Source of the DNA: Anastatus disparis | Lineage: Eukaryota; Arthropoda; Insecta; Hymenoptera; Eupelmidae | DNA: 64,000 bases | Direction of reading: 5' to 3' | Assembly: GCA_017163975.1 (NCBI GenBank) | Contig: JAFFSR010000004.1 | Span: 6,696,001 to 6,760,000, forward strand | In this document: piece after piece, positions 12,228-25,497 of the stretch | How positions within the stretch are numbered: the first letter of the stretch is position 1 | Layout of the letters: each line of letters starts with the position of its first letter | Position numbers and translations under genes: made by a program | Notes under the pieces: model-generated | Told to the model about the DNA's origin: nothing | The model's input: only the letters and a program-made list of their open reading frames with translations | Database searches by the model: none

Positions 12228-12898
12228 TTACAAGGAGAGTGTATCACTTTCGGGTCACCGATTTTGCTTAAATTTTGGGAATGTTTTCTGGATACAGAAA
12301 CATGAAGAAAGCCAAAATTTTAAAGGCCAACGATCAATATTTCCCTAGTTACAGGCGATTGAAGAAAATCACTAAATAAGTTACTAGATTTTCAAAAGTT
12401 TATAGTTCCTCAGCATTGTTAGCTAGAAGCTTTACACCTTTTTTTAAATGAAAGCTGAGCCAAAATCCTTTCAAAATAGTAGTTATGGCATATCGAAATA
12501 TTATTTTATCCCAAAATTAGAGCGTAATAAAGATTGGACCTGAATTTTTTGTTTAAATCATTAATTAATAATAAATGCTGAAATTGGGTCCAATCTTTAT
12601 TACGCTCTGACTTTGGAAAAACGTAATATTTCGATATGCCATAACTACTATTTCGAAAGGATTTTAGCTCTGTTTTCATTTAAAAAAAGGTGTAAGCTTC
12701 TAGCTAAGAATACTGAGGAACTATAAGCGTTTGAAAATCTAGTAACTTTTTTAGTGATTTTCTTCAATCGCCTGTAACTAGGGAAATATTGAGAGTTGCC
12801 TTTTAAAATTTTGGCTTTCTTCATATTTCTACACACAGAAAACATTCACAAAACTTGAGCAAAATCGGTGACCCGAAAGTGGAACACTCTCTTTGTTA
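12228..12898. mobile_element. Foldback element with CAAGGAGAGTG ends (copy 1)
   Basis: Terminal inverted repeats begin CAAGGAGAGTG and continue through TTTCGGGTCACCGATTTTGC. The element (12231-12895) is a long palindrome centred near 12560 and is flanked by TTA on both sides. Apparent reading frames at 12154-12348 and 12648-12845 are just its two arms. It sits just downstream of UGT copy A, where that gene's last exon should lie. Confidence 0.75.
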
Positions 12899-13103
12899 AT
12901 ATAATGTACAAATTCTTGTTAGTTTGATTGCAAATCTTGAAGGAATTGATAAATTAACTAAACTGATAAAAAAGCCTTTAACTTACTCGTATAAGATGAT
13001 TTTTTTAAATCTACTCAACAATATAAGGTGAATCCAATCATTTTTATTAAATAACTTACGTAAAACAGTAAATATGGGTCAAATTATTTGAATTGTTACT
13101 TAC

Positions 13104-15302
13104 TTGTAAATATTATTATTTAAAATTTCTTTAATGATCTCCGTAAACATATTTTCAGTTATATGTTCAAGTTCAACTGTAACGGACAACTTTCTCTTAA
13201 CTAGAGATTTTGTGTTTAGGAATTGGTCACCAAATAATGGTATACTAATGATAGGAACTCCAGCATGCAACGATTCTTGCAGACTTAAAAGTCCACCATG
13301 AGTAACAAAACCTTTAATGTTCTTGTGTTCTGAACAGTAAAATTATTCACGATAATTAATCACATTTTTTATACATTTATAAAGAATCTTAATATTTTTA
13401 AATGAATTTTACTTAATACTTGTAGTTGAGAGAACCAAGGTCGTGTCATTACATTTGAAGGCAGACCTGGTGGTAATACTTCTGGCTTAGCTATTTTAAG
13501 AAGCACTCGTACTGGGGAAATATTTCTAAAGGTTGCATAAAACGCATCTAAAATGGGTCTCGGAAATGTTTCTATTCTGGCCATTGATCCAAATGAAAAA
13601 TAAATGCATCCATCTTTGCTTTTATCTAACCAATCTTGGACATCCTAAAAAATAGATTTTTATCTTATGTGTTTAGTAGAAAATTAACTATAAAATGGTA
13701 AACAGTTTTTTTATAACAAATAAGTAATCGACAACCTAAAGTGGATGAAAATTTCTACCAGGATAACTTTTTTTTTAATTTCAACATTTTAATTATATCA
13801 TTTTATTTAATAATATTTGATCAAATAATACTCACATTCGGCAGTTTCGTATTATCGTCAAGAATATGTAAACCACCAACAGGTATAATTGCTGGAGTAA
13901 GTGACCTTATTCCATCGAAAAGAAAATTTGTATTTACTAGTAAAAGATCTAGATCTTTTGAAAGTTCTGTTACATCAGGATATCCAGGACCAAAATATTT
14001 TTCTACGTATTTATTTTGACTTTTCATATAAAATTTATATTTTATCGCTTCTACATGATACTTATACGTATTAGCTAGTCTTTCCCAAAAATTCATCGGA
14101 TGAAAGTAGTCAGACCTACTACTTGCTGTTACAGCAGTATTGATAGAATTCCCTAGCGGTTCGTTCAACCAGTCTGGTAATAAAGGTACTGATACTCCTA
14201 TTATTGGGATATTTAGATAACGTCCCCATGCAAGATAACAATTCGATACAAAAACCTATAATTCGTTTACAAAAAAGAAATATTAACATTATTTAAATAT
14301 ATTCGTGAAAGTTTTGAATTCAGGTAATATTGCTATTTGGAAAAATTCAAAAGCTATAATTCAGCTTCTTGATAAGGCAAATGACTGACGAAATTCCAAT
14401 TCTTGGTAACATAGACAATAATTAAATCCCAGTATTTTAATAAGTATACACGAATTAGTAAAATTAATATTTTAACGTTACTGTTGAATTTTTAAGATAA
14501 GTTTTAAAAATTAGCAGGATTATTTCCCAAGTTCACAACAAAAAGTTTGAGATGAGTTAGACTATATGACTGTCAAGAAAATGCTATAAATTTTACATAA
14601 ATTAACTAATTAATGTTTTGGACTATTACTATCTAGCTTAGTTGTCAGATGCACGGGTTTAACCCAGATCCTATAAAATTTTATATAATTTTCTAGAAAA
14701 TTGTTACTTATTTAATAGTTTTATCGGAGTGTTTGTTTTACCTTACAATATGTACTTATTAAAGTGTCAAGATTTAGTTATTGGTTTCATGAGGAAGAAT
14801 TCAAACTGCGTTTCCTATATGTATAAATTATGATTATTTTACAATAATTTAAAATAAAAAGAATCAATGCTTCAACCTCAACTATGATAAGATCATATGG
14901 CTGATCATTTTTTAATCGTTGAAATAAATCTTGAAACATCGGAGTGCCCATTAAATCGCAAACTGGATTGCCAATTGCTATTGACATTAATTTGTTATCT
15001 ATCGAACGGAGTCTTTGAACTAATTCAAAAGTCATATTATTGACTAAATCAGGTAAAGTGCCTTGAAGACTATAATCCTTATAATTTGGTATCGGTACAT
15101 GTTGTGGATAATGACTATAAACATCGACTTGATGGCCTCTTTCAATTAATCCTTTGACCAATCTTTCGCACATAATAAAATGACTTTTTCCGTTTAAAGG
15201 AAACAGGCCCAAAATTCTTAATCCACTGATGCTGTGATTATTAAGAATAAGCAAGATAAGCGTCGTAAAAATGAATGAATATTTATTCCGAATTATATTC
15301 AT
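13104..15302 (-). CDS. UDP-glycosyltransferase copy A, terminal membrane-anchor exon not found
   Basis: Insect UGTs of this class sit in the ER membrane and transfer sugar from UDP-sugar to small lipophilic acceptors, including toxins and pigments. Inferred exons are 15302-14877, 14255-13836, 13644-13413 and 13329-13104 (426, 420, 232 and 226 bases), identical in length and phase to copy B. They give 434 complete codons with no stop. Visible are a signal peptide after MNIIRNK, the catalytic-His region GLFPLNGKSHF, and the UDP-binding signature THGGLLSLQESLHAGVP ... FGDQ. After exon 4 a good donor (CAA|GTAAGT) is present, but I find no exon with the DRPLS...WIEY linker and transmembrane helix between 13103 and the ATIC region. 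Retaining the intron would add only Lys and then stop. It is a truncated gene or pseudogene, or its product is soluble and lumenal. Confidence 0.75.
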
Positions 15303-16083
15303 TTTTGAATAATTTCTGAAATAATGCAACGAATAATAATTAAGATTAAACTTCTTAAAAGATATTAATTTTACTTCAATATTGTATTGGTTATATTGTG
15401 AAATAAACATTTATATTATTTATTAACTATTCCGAATCGTATTCCTATTTCTTAAATAAAGCACCACGATTTTGTCAGAAAAATTTCAAACAGAAATGGT
15501 AAGTAATAATCAATATATACGACTCGAATTTAACATATTAAATTTATTCTAATTAGAATCTTTTATTTAATTTACATATTATACACTAAACGAAATATTT
15601 TAATCAAAATTATAATACTTTAAGGTAACGTTGTTACAGACTACCATTATAGCCAAAAATTATCATAGCATATAGTAAAATTTACTAAGTATAGGAATCT
15701 TTATGATATTTCTAGAAATTTTAACCATCTACTGTGGTAATATTTGTCTGTAATGGTAGTCTGTGACAATATTATTATAAAATATTTTTAAAAATTCAGC
15801 TTTTAAGTTTACGAAACCAATTTTAGTAATTGAAATTCGAACTGTTGCATAAAATTTACAAATTATGTATTCTAAAAATTCGTTTTGAATGTAATTTCTG
15901 TGATTTAACTTCAAAATATTGTGTAAAATTTTATTGAACATTCTAAAAAATGAATTTTACCCTTTGTATTACATATTTATTCTAAAAGTACTTTTCTTTT
16001 TTTTTTAAAGATGAAAAATGGTAAAAATATATTAAATGAGTTCAATAAATAATTTGAAAGATATAATAAAATAATTTCGTTAG
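15303..16083. other. Upstream of UGT copy A, with a small foldback
   Basis: About 15615-15775 is a small inverted-repeat element: GTTACAGACTACCATTATAG is mirrored at CTGTAATGGTAGTCTGTGAC. The promoter of UGT copy A should fall here, but no motif stands out. Confidence 0.5.
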
Positions 16084-16651
16084 CAAGGAGAGTGCATTGC
16101 ATTTGGGTCTCAGAACTTTGGAATATTTTTTCTTACATATAAGATCATGAAAAAAGCTGTGTCTATTCGGTCTAGCGCTCGATTTTTTCAGAATTATGAG
16201 CAGTTTTGTTTAGCTCTATGGTTGTAGAGTTTCAAACTACTTATTCTATGGGATTTTTATTGATTGTATATTAAAGTTCAGATGAAAACCTTTCGATTAA
16301 AAAAAACGTGTTTAAAAAGATCAATTTTCAGCTAAATATTTGCGCTATTTTATTTCCATATAACTTATAAACAACTTAAGCTTTTTAAATACGTTTTTTT
16401 TAATCAAAAATTTTTTATCTCAACTTTAATATACAATTAGTAAAAGCCTCATAGAATAAGTAGTTCGAAACTGTACAACTATAAAGCAAATGCAAATTTT
16501 TTAAGAAAACAGACAAAATTTTTCATATTTCTAAAAACAACTAAATCGGGTGTTGGACGGAATAAACGCGGATTTTTTCATAATTTTATGTAAAAAAGAT
16601 ATTCCAAAGTTAGAAGAAAATCTAAGACCCAAATACAATGCATTCTCCTTG
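16084..16651. mobile_element. Foldback element with CAAGGAGAGTG ends (copy 2)
   Basis: It starts CAAGGAGAGTGCATTGCATT and ends with the inverse (AATGCATTCTCCTTG). The interior is an imperfect palindrome. It shares its terminal 11 bases with the element at 12228-12898, so they belong to one family, although the interiors have diverged. No target duplication is certain. Confidence 0.7.
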
Positions 16652-19399
16652 TAAATATAAATCTAAAAAATAACTTTGATAGAAATTAATGCATTTTCTA
16701 AAAATTCTTTATTCTCATGACAAAAATTAAAAAAAAAATTATTTTTGAGTATTTTAAAATGCTTATTTTCAATAAACTTTTTAATGTTTTCAATCGAAAA
16801 TTAAGATTTTTCAATATAAAAATCGTATTGAAAAAACAGCTTTTCTTTTATTTTATTGAGATATAATCTGTTAAAATATAACAACCTCTTTTGTAATTTA
16901 ATATTAAAATTTTTTTTAATATTTGAATTCTTCAGAATGCAATAAAATTTTTACTGATTTTTATATATGAAAATGATAATTCCGGAGTTCAATGAACTAA
17001 TTTCGTTACCCATTTATGTTATCGTCGACTTCTAGGTGTATGTATGTAATTAACCGATATTATTGTAAACTTATAATATTACTGTATAATTATGTATTAT
17101 TATTCTACTGATGTTTTGGAACTATTGATAAAATTCAATTATAAGTAACTAATATAAATTTTTAATTTATTTAATACTTACTATTTAATATCTTTTGTGT
17201 TTCTATTAATCCCGAAAATTTAAAATCAATACCAAGAGCACTATGAAAATCATGAAAATTGCATAAATGTTATTATACGCACTAATTTTGAATCACATAT
17301 TTTATTAAAGAGTATATAAAAAATTGTGAAAACTTTTTTAATGAAAATATTGATTAGAACTAAATTTGATGTATTTAACCACAAGACTGATAGGTGTAGA
17401 CTACAAACTCGATTGATAAAAAATAAGGGATTCCCAACTTTTATCAAAATTCCATTCATCAAGATTAATACTTATAAAAAAATACAAAGATACATGATTC
17501 ATTGTTATATTAGAATAAGAATTATGTAACTATATGAAAATTATTTATTGTAAATAGAGAGGAAAAAACAATGAAAAACAAAAAAAATTGATTGATTGAT
17601 AACTATTTTATTATATCAACATCATATTTGATAAAATAACAAAAACGGAAAATAAAAATACAAATTTCACATTCAATAGAAGTAATCCTTTTAAACTTGA
17701 TTAGACAAACTTCTTATCGTGATATAAATTGTTAATAGTAATTATTTTATGCATATGTTCCAAAGATATATCTATCTCTTTATCCATAGAACTGATATCA
17801 ATGATAATATAATATCATTGATATCATATAACCGATATAAATTAGGAAATTACCAAGGAGCATATCACGCAATTTTTATCTAAAGTCATAATGTAAAAAT
17901 AATAATCATTCAAATGTTTTCAAAAGTTTTTGAAATCCTAATCTAAAATAATAATTTTCAATAGTGTGCCCGCTAATAAAATATATTATTTCTATAAAAA
18001 TAAAAATTGAACTTCGTTTACAATTCAGAAAAGACTTTTTCTGATTTGTTATTTTTATAAGTAAAGATTATTTGTGTTAAAAAGACCAAAAAATTGTGAT
18101 GTTCTAATATAGTAGTTGTTTTTGATTACGCTCTTTAATTTATGCTTTTTAATATATTTCTGTGATAACTATTACATTGGTCACTATTTTAAATAAATTG
18201 CCTACAAAGAGAATATGACAAAAATGAGAAGATAAATCTGGAAGATTGTTGTTGAATATATGGAAAGAGCACAATATATTTTCCTATAGAATATCAATAG
18301 AGGCATCAACTCATATTAGAAGTGTGATCTCTAACATAATTATTGATGGCCTGTAATTTGCTCTGAAGATACTATGCAAAACTTCTAATGATGAAATTTA
18401 AAAATTGATGAAGCTTCTGAAAAAGAATTATATAAGGATCTGAATTGAGTACTTTTAAATTCAGTGCTACTTTTTTAAAGTTATCATTTTTGGCAGAAAT
18501 TTAAGATGGTAATACTTTCATTAAAAGAATTTATTTGATCAAAAAAACTTGAAAATAAAGAGTTTGAATTATTCTTCTAGTGATCAAAAAATAAGAAATC
18601 TGTCTCAACCATCAGTAAGAGATTTTACAGCTGAAAATCAGTCGAAAGCTCCTTCTCAGTGTAGGTTTGTCTCTGAGCTATTTCTATATATTACATTATT
18701 TCTTCTTTTTCTCGTTCGCGAAATACTATTTTTTTCATTCCTTCTACTGTCTATGGTGCCATTTCTGACAGAGATACGCTTGTTCCAAAATTGGTCTTCT
18801 ACTTATCGTTTTTTTTTCTAAAAGGGTTCTCTTTCAAGCTGTTTCCAATGGCTTTTCCTCTCATTGAACCCATGTACATTAGTACAGTACCTTTAAAGTA
18901 CTCAGCCTGGAGTTTTAACCGTGTGTTTTTAAATCAATATAGAAAATGTTGGAAACGCGTACTGGTATCTGTTACCTAATCTGCATTCATCAAATTCATT
19001 CGCCAGATTCATAAGAAGATGTACTTCTTTTTAATACAGAAATATACATGCACTAGTTTACAACCAAATACTTGTTTTATTTTATTTATTATTAGACTAT
19101 TCATTTATTAGTTTTATGTACAAATTTTAAAACCTAAGTGATAAATAAAAATAATTATATAAAAAAATTGAATTTAGCAAAATCTCAATTTTAGATAATT
19201 TGAAAAATAAAATTTTGCATGATCATTATTTCCATGAATTCTTTCTATATCTTATGAACATATTTACGTTTATGTTTTTCTTTTGATTTATTTAAGTACT
19301 GTGAATAAAAATACAGCCGATTTTAACGTATATGAAAGAAATTAATATTTATGAATAAATGGATTAGTTCTTTTTCAATAATTTTAACTATTTGCTTTC
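16652..19399. other. Intergenic region between the two UGT genes
   Basis: AT-rich. A short palindrome lies near 17790-17830 (ATATCAATGATAATATAATATC). The segment 18549-18979 is less AT-biased, and both strands show fragments that look protein-like but carry stops. I do not recognise it; it may be an old transposon or pseudogene scrap. Confidence 0.4.
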
Positions 19400-22090
19400 T
19401 TAATCATATTTTTTCGATTTCTTGTTCTGTTTCTGTTTGTCGTCAGTAGAAATAAAGCATGATTTCATTCTTTTTAATATTAATTTAAGAATCAGATATA
19501 TTGAGATAAATATAATTAAAATGAAGCCATAAACGTCAATTAATTTAGATTCCCACCAAGGCATATCAACGATTGGCGACTTCAATGCTCCTTTACCATG
19601 ACGAGAAATGTATTCAATCCAAAATGCTGCAGTATCCATAGCACTCAATGGTCGATCCAAAAATTTTTTAGAAAATTTTTCAGCATTCATTCTGAAAGAA
19701 AAATTAATTGAAGCGAATATAACTTTTTAATGAAATTCAGCAATGTACTAAGCTAAGTAAGAATCAATCTGTAAATAATTACTTGTAAGTAGGATTATTT
19801 AAGATGTCTTTGACAGTTTCGGTAAATGTTTTCTCAGTAATATATTGAAGTTCCATCATGACTGCTAATTCTTTTTTAGCTAGAGATTTCGCATTTAGAT
19901 TTTGGTCACCAAATAAAGGTACACTGATCATAGGAACACCAGCATACAAAGACTCTTGTGTGCTCATAAGTCCACCGTGGGTAACAAAGCCTTTAATATT
20001 CTTGTGTTCTAAACAGTAGAATTATTCAGGATAATTAATTTCATTTTTTTATACATTTATAGAGAATTTAAAGATTTTTAAGCGACGTTTACTTAATACT
20101 TGTAGTTGGGAGAACCAAGGTCGTGTCATTACATTTGAGGGTAGACCTGGCGGTAATACTTCTGGTTTAGCTATTTTAAGAAGCACTCGTACTGGGGCTA
20201 TATTTCTAAAGGTAGCATAAAAAGCATCTAAAATGGATTTTGGAAATGTTTCTATTCTGACCATTGATCCAAATGAAAAATAAATGCATCCATCTTTGCT
20301 TTTATCTAACCAGTCTTGCACATCCTGCAAAAAAGATTTTTAATTCTTATATTTATTATTATTGAACAAACTAATCTAATAATAAATATTTAAATTGTTA
20401 ATTCAATGGTAAAATATGAAGTTTTCTAATCATATCTTCATTTACTTAAAATATTTATTACGAACAACTAACCTTTCGAAAATATTATTATTTTCAGTCT
20501 CTCAGTAATCGGATGATTTTAGTTTGCATTTCTGTGCCTATGATTGAAAAGTTTCAGGATAATGAAATCAGTAAAATAAAAAAATATTAAGTTGCATTTC
20601 GGCTCCAAATTTTCCTGTAAGCCATCATATATAGCATAGAAGGCCAATTTTTTCTCCGGGTGACCTTCTAAAATACTAAACCAGCCACTTGAAATAAATA
20701 TATTAAGCAAACGAACAATGTTTCCAAAAATGTATTCAACGGCTTTAAAGCATATTATTTGAAAGAATTACAGATGGAACTTTTGCTGGTATTTTTGTTT
20801 ACACCCTTTGCAACCTTACTTGAAATCTTGTGACACATAACGTTTAGAAAAATTTATCATTTATGTTTTCGTAACATTTTTTTATCATACTGACGATGAC
20901 TTGCTGAAGGATTTGGAGCCAAAATACAACTTATTATTGTTCATACTTATACGTACCTTTCTGATCAAACATTTCCAAATTTTTTAGAAATATTTTTAAT
21001 TATTTTTTTTCTAAATTTTTTTCTTGTTTAATTTTATAGTGGTAGATGCAAAGATGTTAATTAACATTACTCGACTGAGAGAATGAAAATAATAACATTC
21101 TCGAGAGCTTGAGAGATATGATCGTTATGTCCATTTCAATTACTTCAAATTAATAAATTATTAATTATTATTACATTTGGTAATTTTGTTTTATCATCAA
21201 AAATATGCAAGCCAGCAACAGGTATAATTGCTGAAGTAAACGGCCTTATTCCATCAAATGTATAATGTGTATTCACTAATAAAAGATCCAAATCTTTTAG
21301 AAGTTCAGTTACATCAGGATATCCAGGACCAAAATATTTTTCAACGTATTTATTTTGATCTTTCATATAATAATTATATTCTATTGCTCTCATGTGGTAT
21401 TTATAAGTATTGATAAGCCTTTCCCAAAAATTCATAGGATGAAAATAACCAGACCAACCAGATTGTTCAATGGCAGTATTGATTGGATTACCAAGCGGTT
21501 CATTAAGCCAATCTGGCAATGAAGTTGTTGCTACTCCTATCATTGGAATTTTTAGATAACGTCCCCAAGCAAGAAAACAATTCGATAAAAAAACCTAAAA
21601 ATTGTAAATTATAAATTAAATTATCATCAATGAATGACATAAAAAATAAAAAAAATGTATCTACCTCAATAATAATAAGATCATATGGTTGATCTTTTTT
21701 TAATCGTTCAAATAGGTCTTGAAATACAGGAGTATCCATTAATTCACAAATTGGATTACCCACTCTTTTTAATGCCAATTGAATCTTCATAGATGGCGAT
21801 TGTTGAAAAAATTCAAAGCTCATATTGTTGACCAAACCAGGTAAGGTTCCATGAAGACTGTAATCCTTATAATTTGGTATTGGTACTTTTTGAGGAAAAT
21901 GACTGTAAACATCGACTTGATGACCTCTTTGAACTAATCCTTTGACTAAACTTTCACACATAACAAAATGACTTTTTCCATGTAAAGGAAATAGCCCTAA
22001 GATTTTTAATCCATCAACGCATTGACTATTAAACGTAAATATGATATACGTCGTAAAAATTAATAATATTCTGTTCTTAATTACGTTCAT
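19400..22090 (-). CDS. UDP-glycosyltransferase copy B, complete
   Basis: ER-membrane enzyme that conjugates a UDP-sugar to small hydrophobic acceptors (detoxification, pigment or hormone metabolism). Inferred exons are 22090-21665, 21594-21175, 20324-20093, 20008-19783 and 19691-19400. They join in phase to 531 codons, a usual UGT length. It has a signal peptide from MNVIKNR, the KSHF catalytic-His segment, the signature H370-GG ... GVP ... FGDQ395, the FLDRPLSAMDT and WIEYISRHGKG linker, a transmembrane helix at about 486-507, and a lysine-rich cytosolic tail ending KKYD, a KKXX-type ER retrieval signal. I use the inner Met rather than the one nine codons upstream because copy A starts at the same point. 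It is tandem with copy A and has the same exon structure. Intron 2 (21174-20325) carries a small inverted-repeat insertion. The acceptor substrate cannot be read from sequence. Confidence 0.9.
20585..20935. repeat. Small inverted-repeat insertion in UGT copy B intron 2
   Basis: AAGTTGCATTTCGGCTCCAAATTTT near 20588 is mirrored by AAGGATTTGGAGCCAAAATACAAC near 20912. This suggests a degenerate TIR element inside the 850-bp intron. Confidence 0.5.
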
Positions 22091-22619
22091 GTTTGCGTGG
22101 TTTCTGAAAGAATTCATAGAGAATAATTGTATGAAAATTCTGTTTATTAAGATTTTGTTTTCGTTAAATAATAATGCACTGTAAATTTTTTTTGTTATTT
22201 TAACATTTTAAATTTCCACTTTGTTAAATTTATAGTAAATAATCTTCTCAGTGGCTTAAATTAGAATATGTTAAAATTCAAATATACTCTACACCTGATT
22301 TCCAATAAAAAATTTGTTCATATAATTTTTCTAAAAATAAGTAGTTTTTGAGAAAAAAAAATCAGAAATCTTGAAACTGAATCAAAAATGACTAAAAATA
22401 TTAAAAAATTTAAAAATTTATTTTTCTACATATTTTTGTGAGTTTTTAAAAAATTTTACCCATTGTCACTAAATTCTACTCGTTATTTGTTAAAAAACCA
22501 ATAAATTTAAAATTAAATTAACCTTGGCCCATTTTGAGCAAAGCAGATAGTATTTTTTTTCACCAATGAGATGAGCTAAAAATGTAATTTAAAAAAATTC
22601 AAGTATATTCTGCATATTA

Positions 22620-23312
22620 TTTTCAACAAAAATGGGAATTTCAAATACCGACATTACAGTTTTCCAAATTTTTGATTCTTAATCCAAAAGTCATAAAAAT
22701 ATTTCTACATTACAACCATATTTCAATTAATAAAAAGCAAAATATAGAGATAGTTAAGAATATTTTTGAATAATGAATTAAAAATTCGGGAAAATTTCTG
22801 TTTTTTTGTTTTCAAAAAAGAAATGTCAAAATTTGATATTCTTATTTTTAATTTATGAGGTTCCAAAAATAATGGAATAGATTGAGTTTAAAATGACTTT
22901 TTGACAATTAAAAAAATTTTTAGATATTTTTCCCATTGTGGTTAAAGTTTATTTGTTCGCTATGTTTATTATTTTAACTAGTTTTATAATTATTTTTGCA
23001 ACAGATTCAAATAACTAAATAAAAGAAAAGATTTTATAATTATTAGAAATTATTTGATAAAAAGTTTTCATGGATATTTTTTCGATAAAAATTAAATAAT
23101 TATCTTTTTTTTATATTTTATTTAACGTCGCTGTATATATGATATCATAGTGATGTTAATTAGCGATGGAGATCGTCAGTGTGTTTATGAACAAAGCACA
23201 TGTTGGATAAAATGGAAAACTATAACATAAAAATACTTTTAAAAATTTTGGCTTAAGAATTAAAAATTAGGAAAACGGTAATGTCGGTGTTTTATATTCT
23301 CTTAATAGAATT
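22620..23312. repeat. Diverged foldback element of the ACATTACAGTTTTCC family
   Basis: The left arm (ACCGACATTACAGTTTTCCAAATTTTTGATTCTTAATCC) has its inverse at about 23245-23300 (TTAAGAATTAAAAATTAGGAAAACGGTAATGTCGGT). The same arm sequence occurs in the element at 35144-35360, so the two are related. Confidence 0.65.
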
Positions 23313-25118
23313 TTTTAAACAGATTAATACGTAGGATAGATTGCTATTGATTTTTAAAATCTAAATTATATTTATTTAGACCTTTGCATTGATAAAGAAT
23401 TCAAATAAATGTTTTAAATGAAATAAAATTAATAAAATATCTTCTCGTAGGAAGTGTGTTATCTATTTAATCTCTTTATTTAAATAAAATATTTATTAAT
23501 AGATATCTATTTGATCAATTGATTTCAATCAAATGCACATCCACTTGCGATTACTGCATTCGAAGGAAACAAATTTTATTTTTCATTAAAGTAGATCGCT
23601 ATTACGACATAAAACAAGAAGTTTTTCTGTTGAAAGTTAGTGGATACCATTTTCGAAAGCGGATTTCTCTCAATGCATATTATCAGACTTTCGATGATTT
23701 TTATTTTTCTGATTGTGTAAGTTAATATGAAATTTTTCATGTATAAATAATTCAGTTATTTAAATAAATTTACAGAAAAATGTATATTGAAGTTAGTAAA
23801 CATAATATAATTTTCATCGAACACTAAACAGTAGAATCAGTGAAAGCAGCATCATGTATTCAAACTTTAAGTTACGATGCTACAATTAAATCTAATATTT
23901 CACCAATATAAGAAATAATGACATAATTGCGATGCATGTATGTGCAAAATAATCTCAAGCGATTTTGTATTATTAAAATGCGGCATAATAAGCAACGTAA
24001 CCTAATTGAACTAGAATCTTATATGCCTTACATACTGCAAGTGTTGAAGCCAAGGTCATGGATCACAATCAATTTACATTCTTGAGTTTGTAATACGAAA
24101 ATGTCGGAATATCTAATCTTTGTTTTTATTTTAAAATGATGAATTTTTATAATATTCGAATACATAAAAATTGTAAATTTAAATCCATAAATTAAAAAAT
24201 TAAAACCTAAACAAATATGATAAATAATTATTTTTAATTACAGAAAAACTCTTTTGAATCTTCAATCTTGTAAATGAATAATTTTAAATATTAAAATAAA
24301 ATAATTGTTAAACTTTCAAAGTTTTTATTACTTACAATTTCGGTGAATAGAAGAAAAAATTTTATCAATATATGTTCAAAATACTAATGGATTTCAGTAG
24401 ATGAATAATATTATATATCAAATCATGATGACTTCGTCGCAGACTAGACGCTGCAATACTAACGTAAAAAAGATACTTGTACACTTATATAAATGGAAAA
24501 GATGATGAATCAGTACACTTCTCGGCAAGAAAAAGTTACTCAACAATGTGCTTAGAAAATTGTCTATTTTTTTGAGTACTTTAAATGAAAACTGTGGATT
24601 TTGAAAAAAAAGACACGTTATTTAATAATAACTATAGATTAAATCAATTTTCACTCTAGCATATTAAAAATCAAAAAGATTTTTTGTAATGAATACTTAG
24701 AAAATTCCAATGATTTTTTTTTATTTTCTTAATGTTTTTAAATAAGAAAAAAATTCTGTTTGTTATTTTGAGGCTATTCTTTTTCAAAATAATGTTTGTG
24801 ATAATTAAACACATGGAAATGTAAATTAGATTCTATCTCAATACTGTCTAGAATCTAATCAATCACATAGGTAAAATATCTAATACTTGGACATGTTAAA
24901 GATTAGAAAATATTTAATAGAACAAGAATATTAACATTCATAATTATTAATTTCTATAAAGTTGTGAGCTGGAGAAAAATCTCTATAATTAAAAAGATCA
25001 TTCTACTTGAATGCGCTCTTTTATTTCTTGAAAGTAGAAAATATTATTTTTGAAAATTCATTACAATTAAATATGATATCTACTTGCAATTAATGTTTAT
25101 TTACTTCAATCAAAAACT
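23313..25118. other. AT-rich intergenic stretch, nothing recognised
   Basis: The only open frame (about 23519-23725) has no family character. No RNA or clear repeat was seen. Confidence 0.5.
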
Positions 25119-25497
25119 TTAAGGAGATGTAAAACGGACTCTACACCTGTACTTATAAATATTAACTTCCTTTCCATTTTATTGTTGAATTTCTAAAAAG
25201 GAAATGCATTAGCTTGTAGTATTTGCCACGATGATTATATAGTTAAATTTTCAAATAAATTCATTCACTAATTTTTAAGATATATGAATTTCTGTTACAA
25301 AATCGAAAAATTTTAATAAACAATATTGAAACCCAAAATTTTTAATAACTAATGAATGAATTTATTTGAAAATTTAAACGAATAATTCTTATGATACATA
25401 TTATAAGCTAAAGCATTTCTTTACTCAAAATTTTGCAATTAAATAAAAAGATAGTCAATGTTTATGAGTACAGGTGTAGTGTTAATTTTACATCTCA
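25119..25497. mobile_element. Foldback element, AAGGAGATGTAAAACGGAC family (copy 1)
   Basis: The left end is TTAAGGAGATGTAAAACGGA and then CACCTGTACTTATAAATATT. The right end has the inverse (ACAGGTGTAGTGTTAATTTTACATCTC). The central arms (AATTCATTCATTAG and its inverse) pair too. A second copy lies at about 56580-57095 in a Rho1 intron. Confidence 0.7.

Noticed and set aside
12154..12845. Two similar small reading frames on opposite strands
   Set aside because: They are the two arms of one foldback element, so similarity in opposite orientation is expected.
18549..18979. Overlapping plus-strand frames near 18.6-19.0 kb
   Set aside because: Neither strand gives a recognisable protein without stops; kept only as an unassigned stretch.
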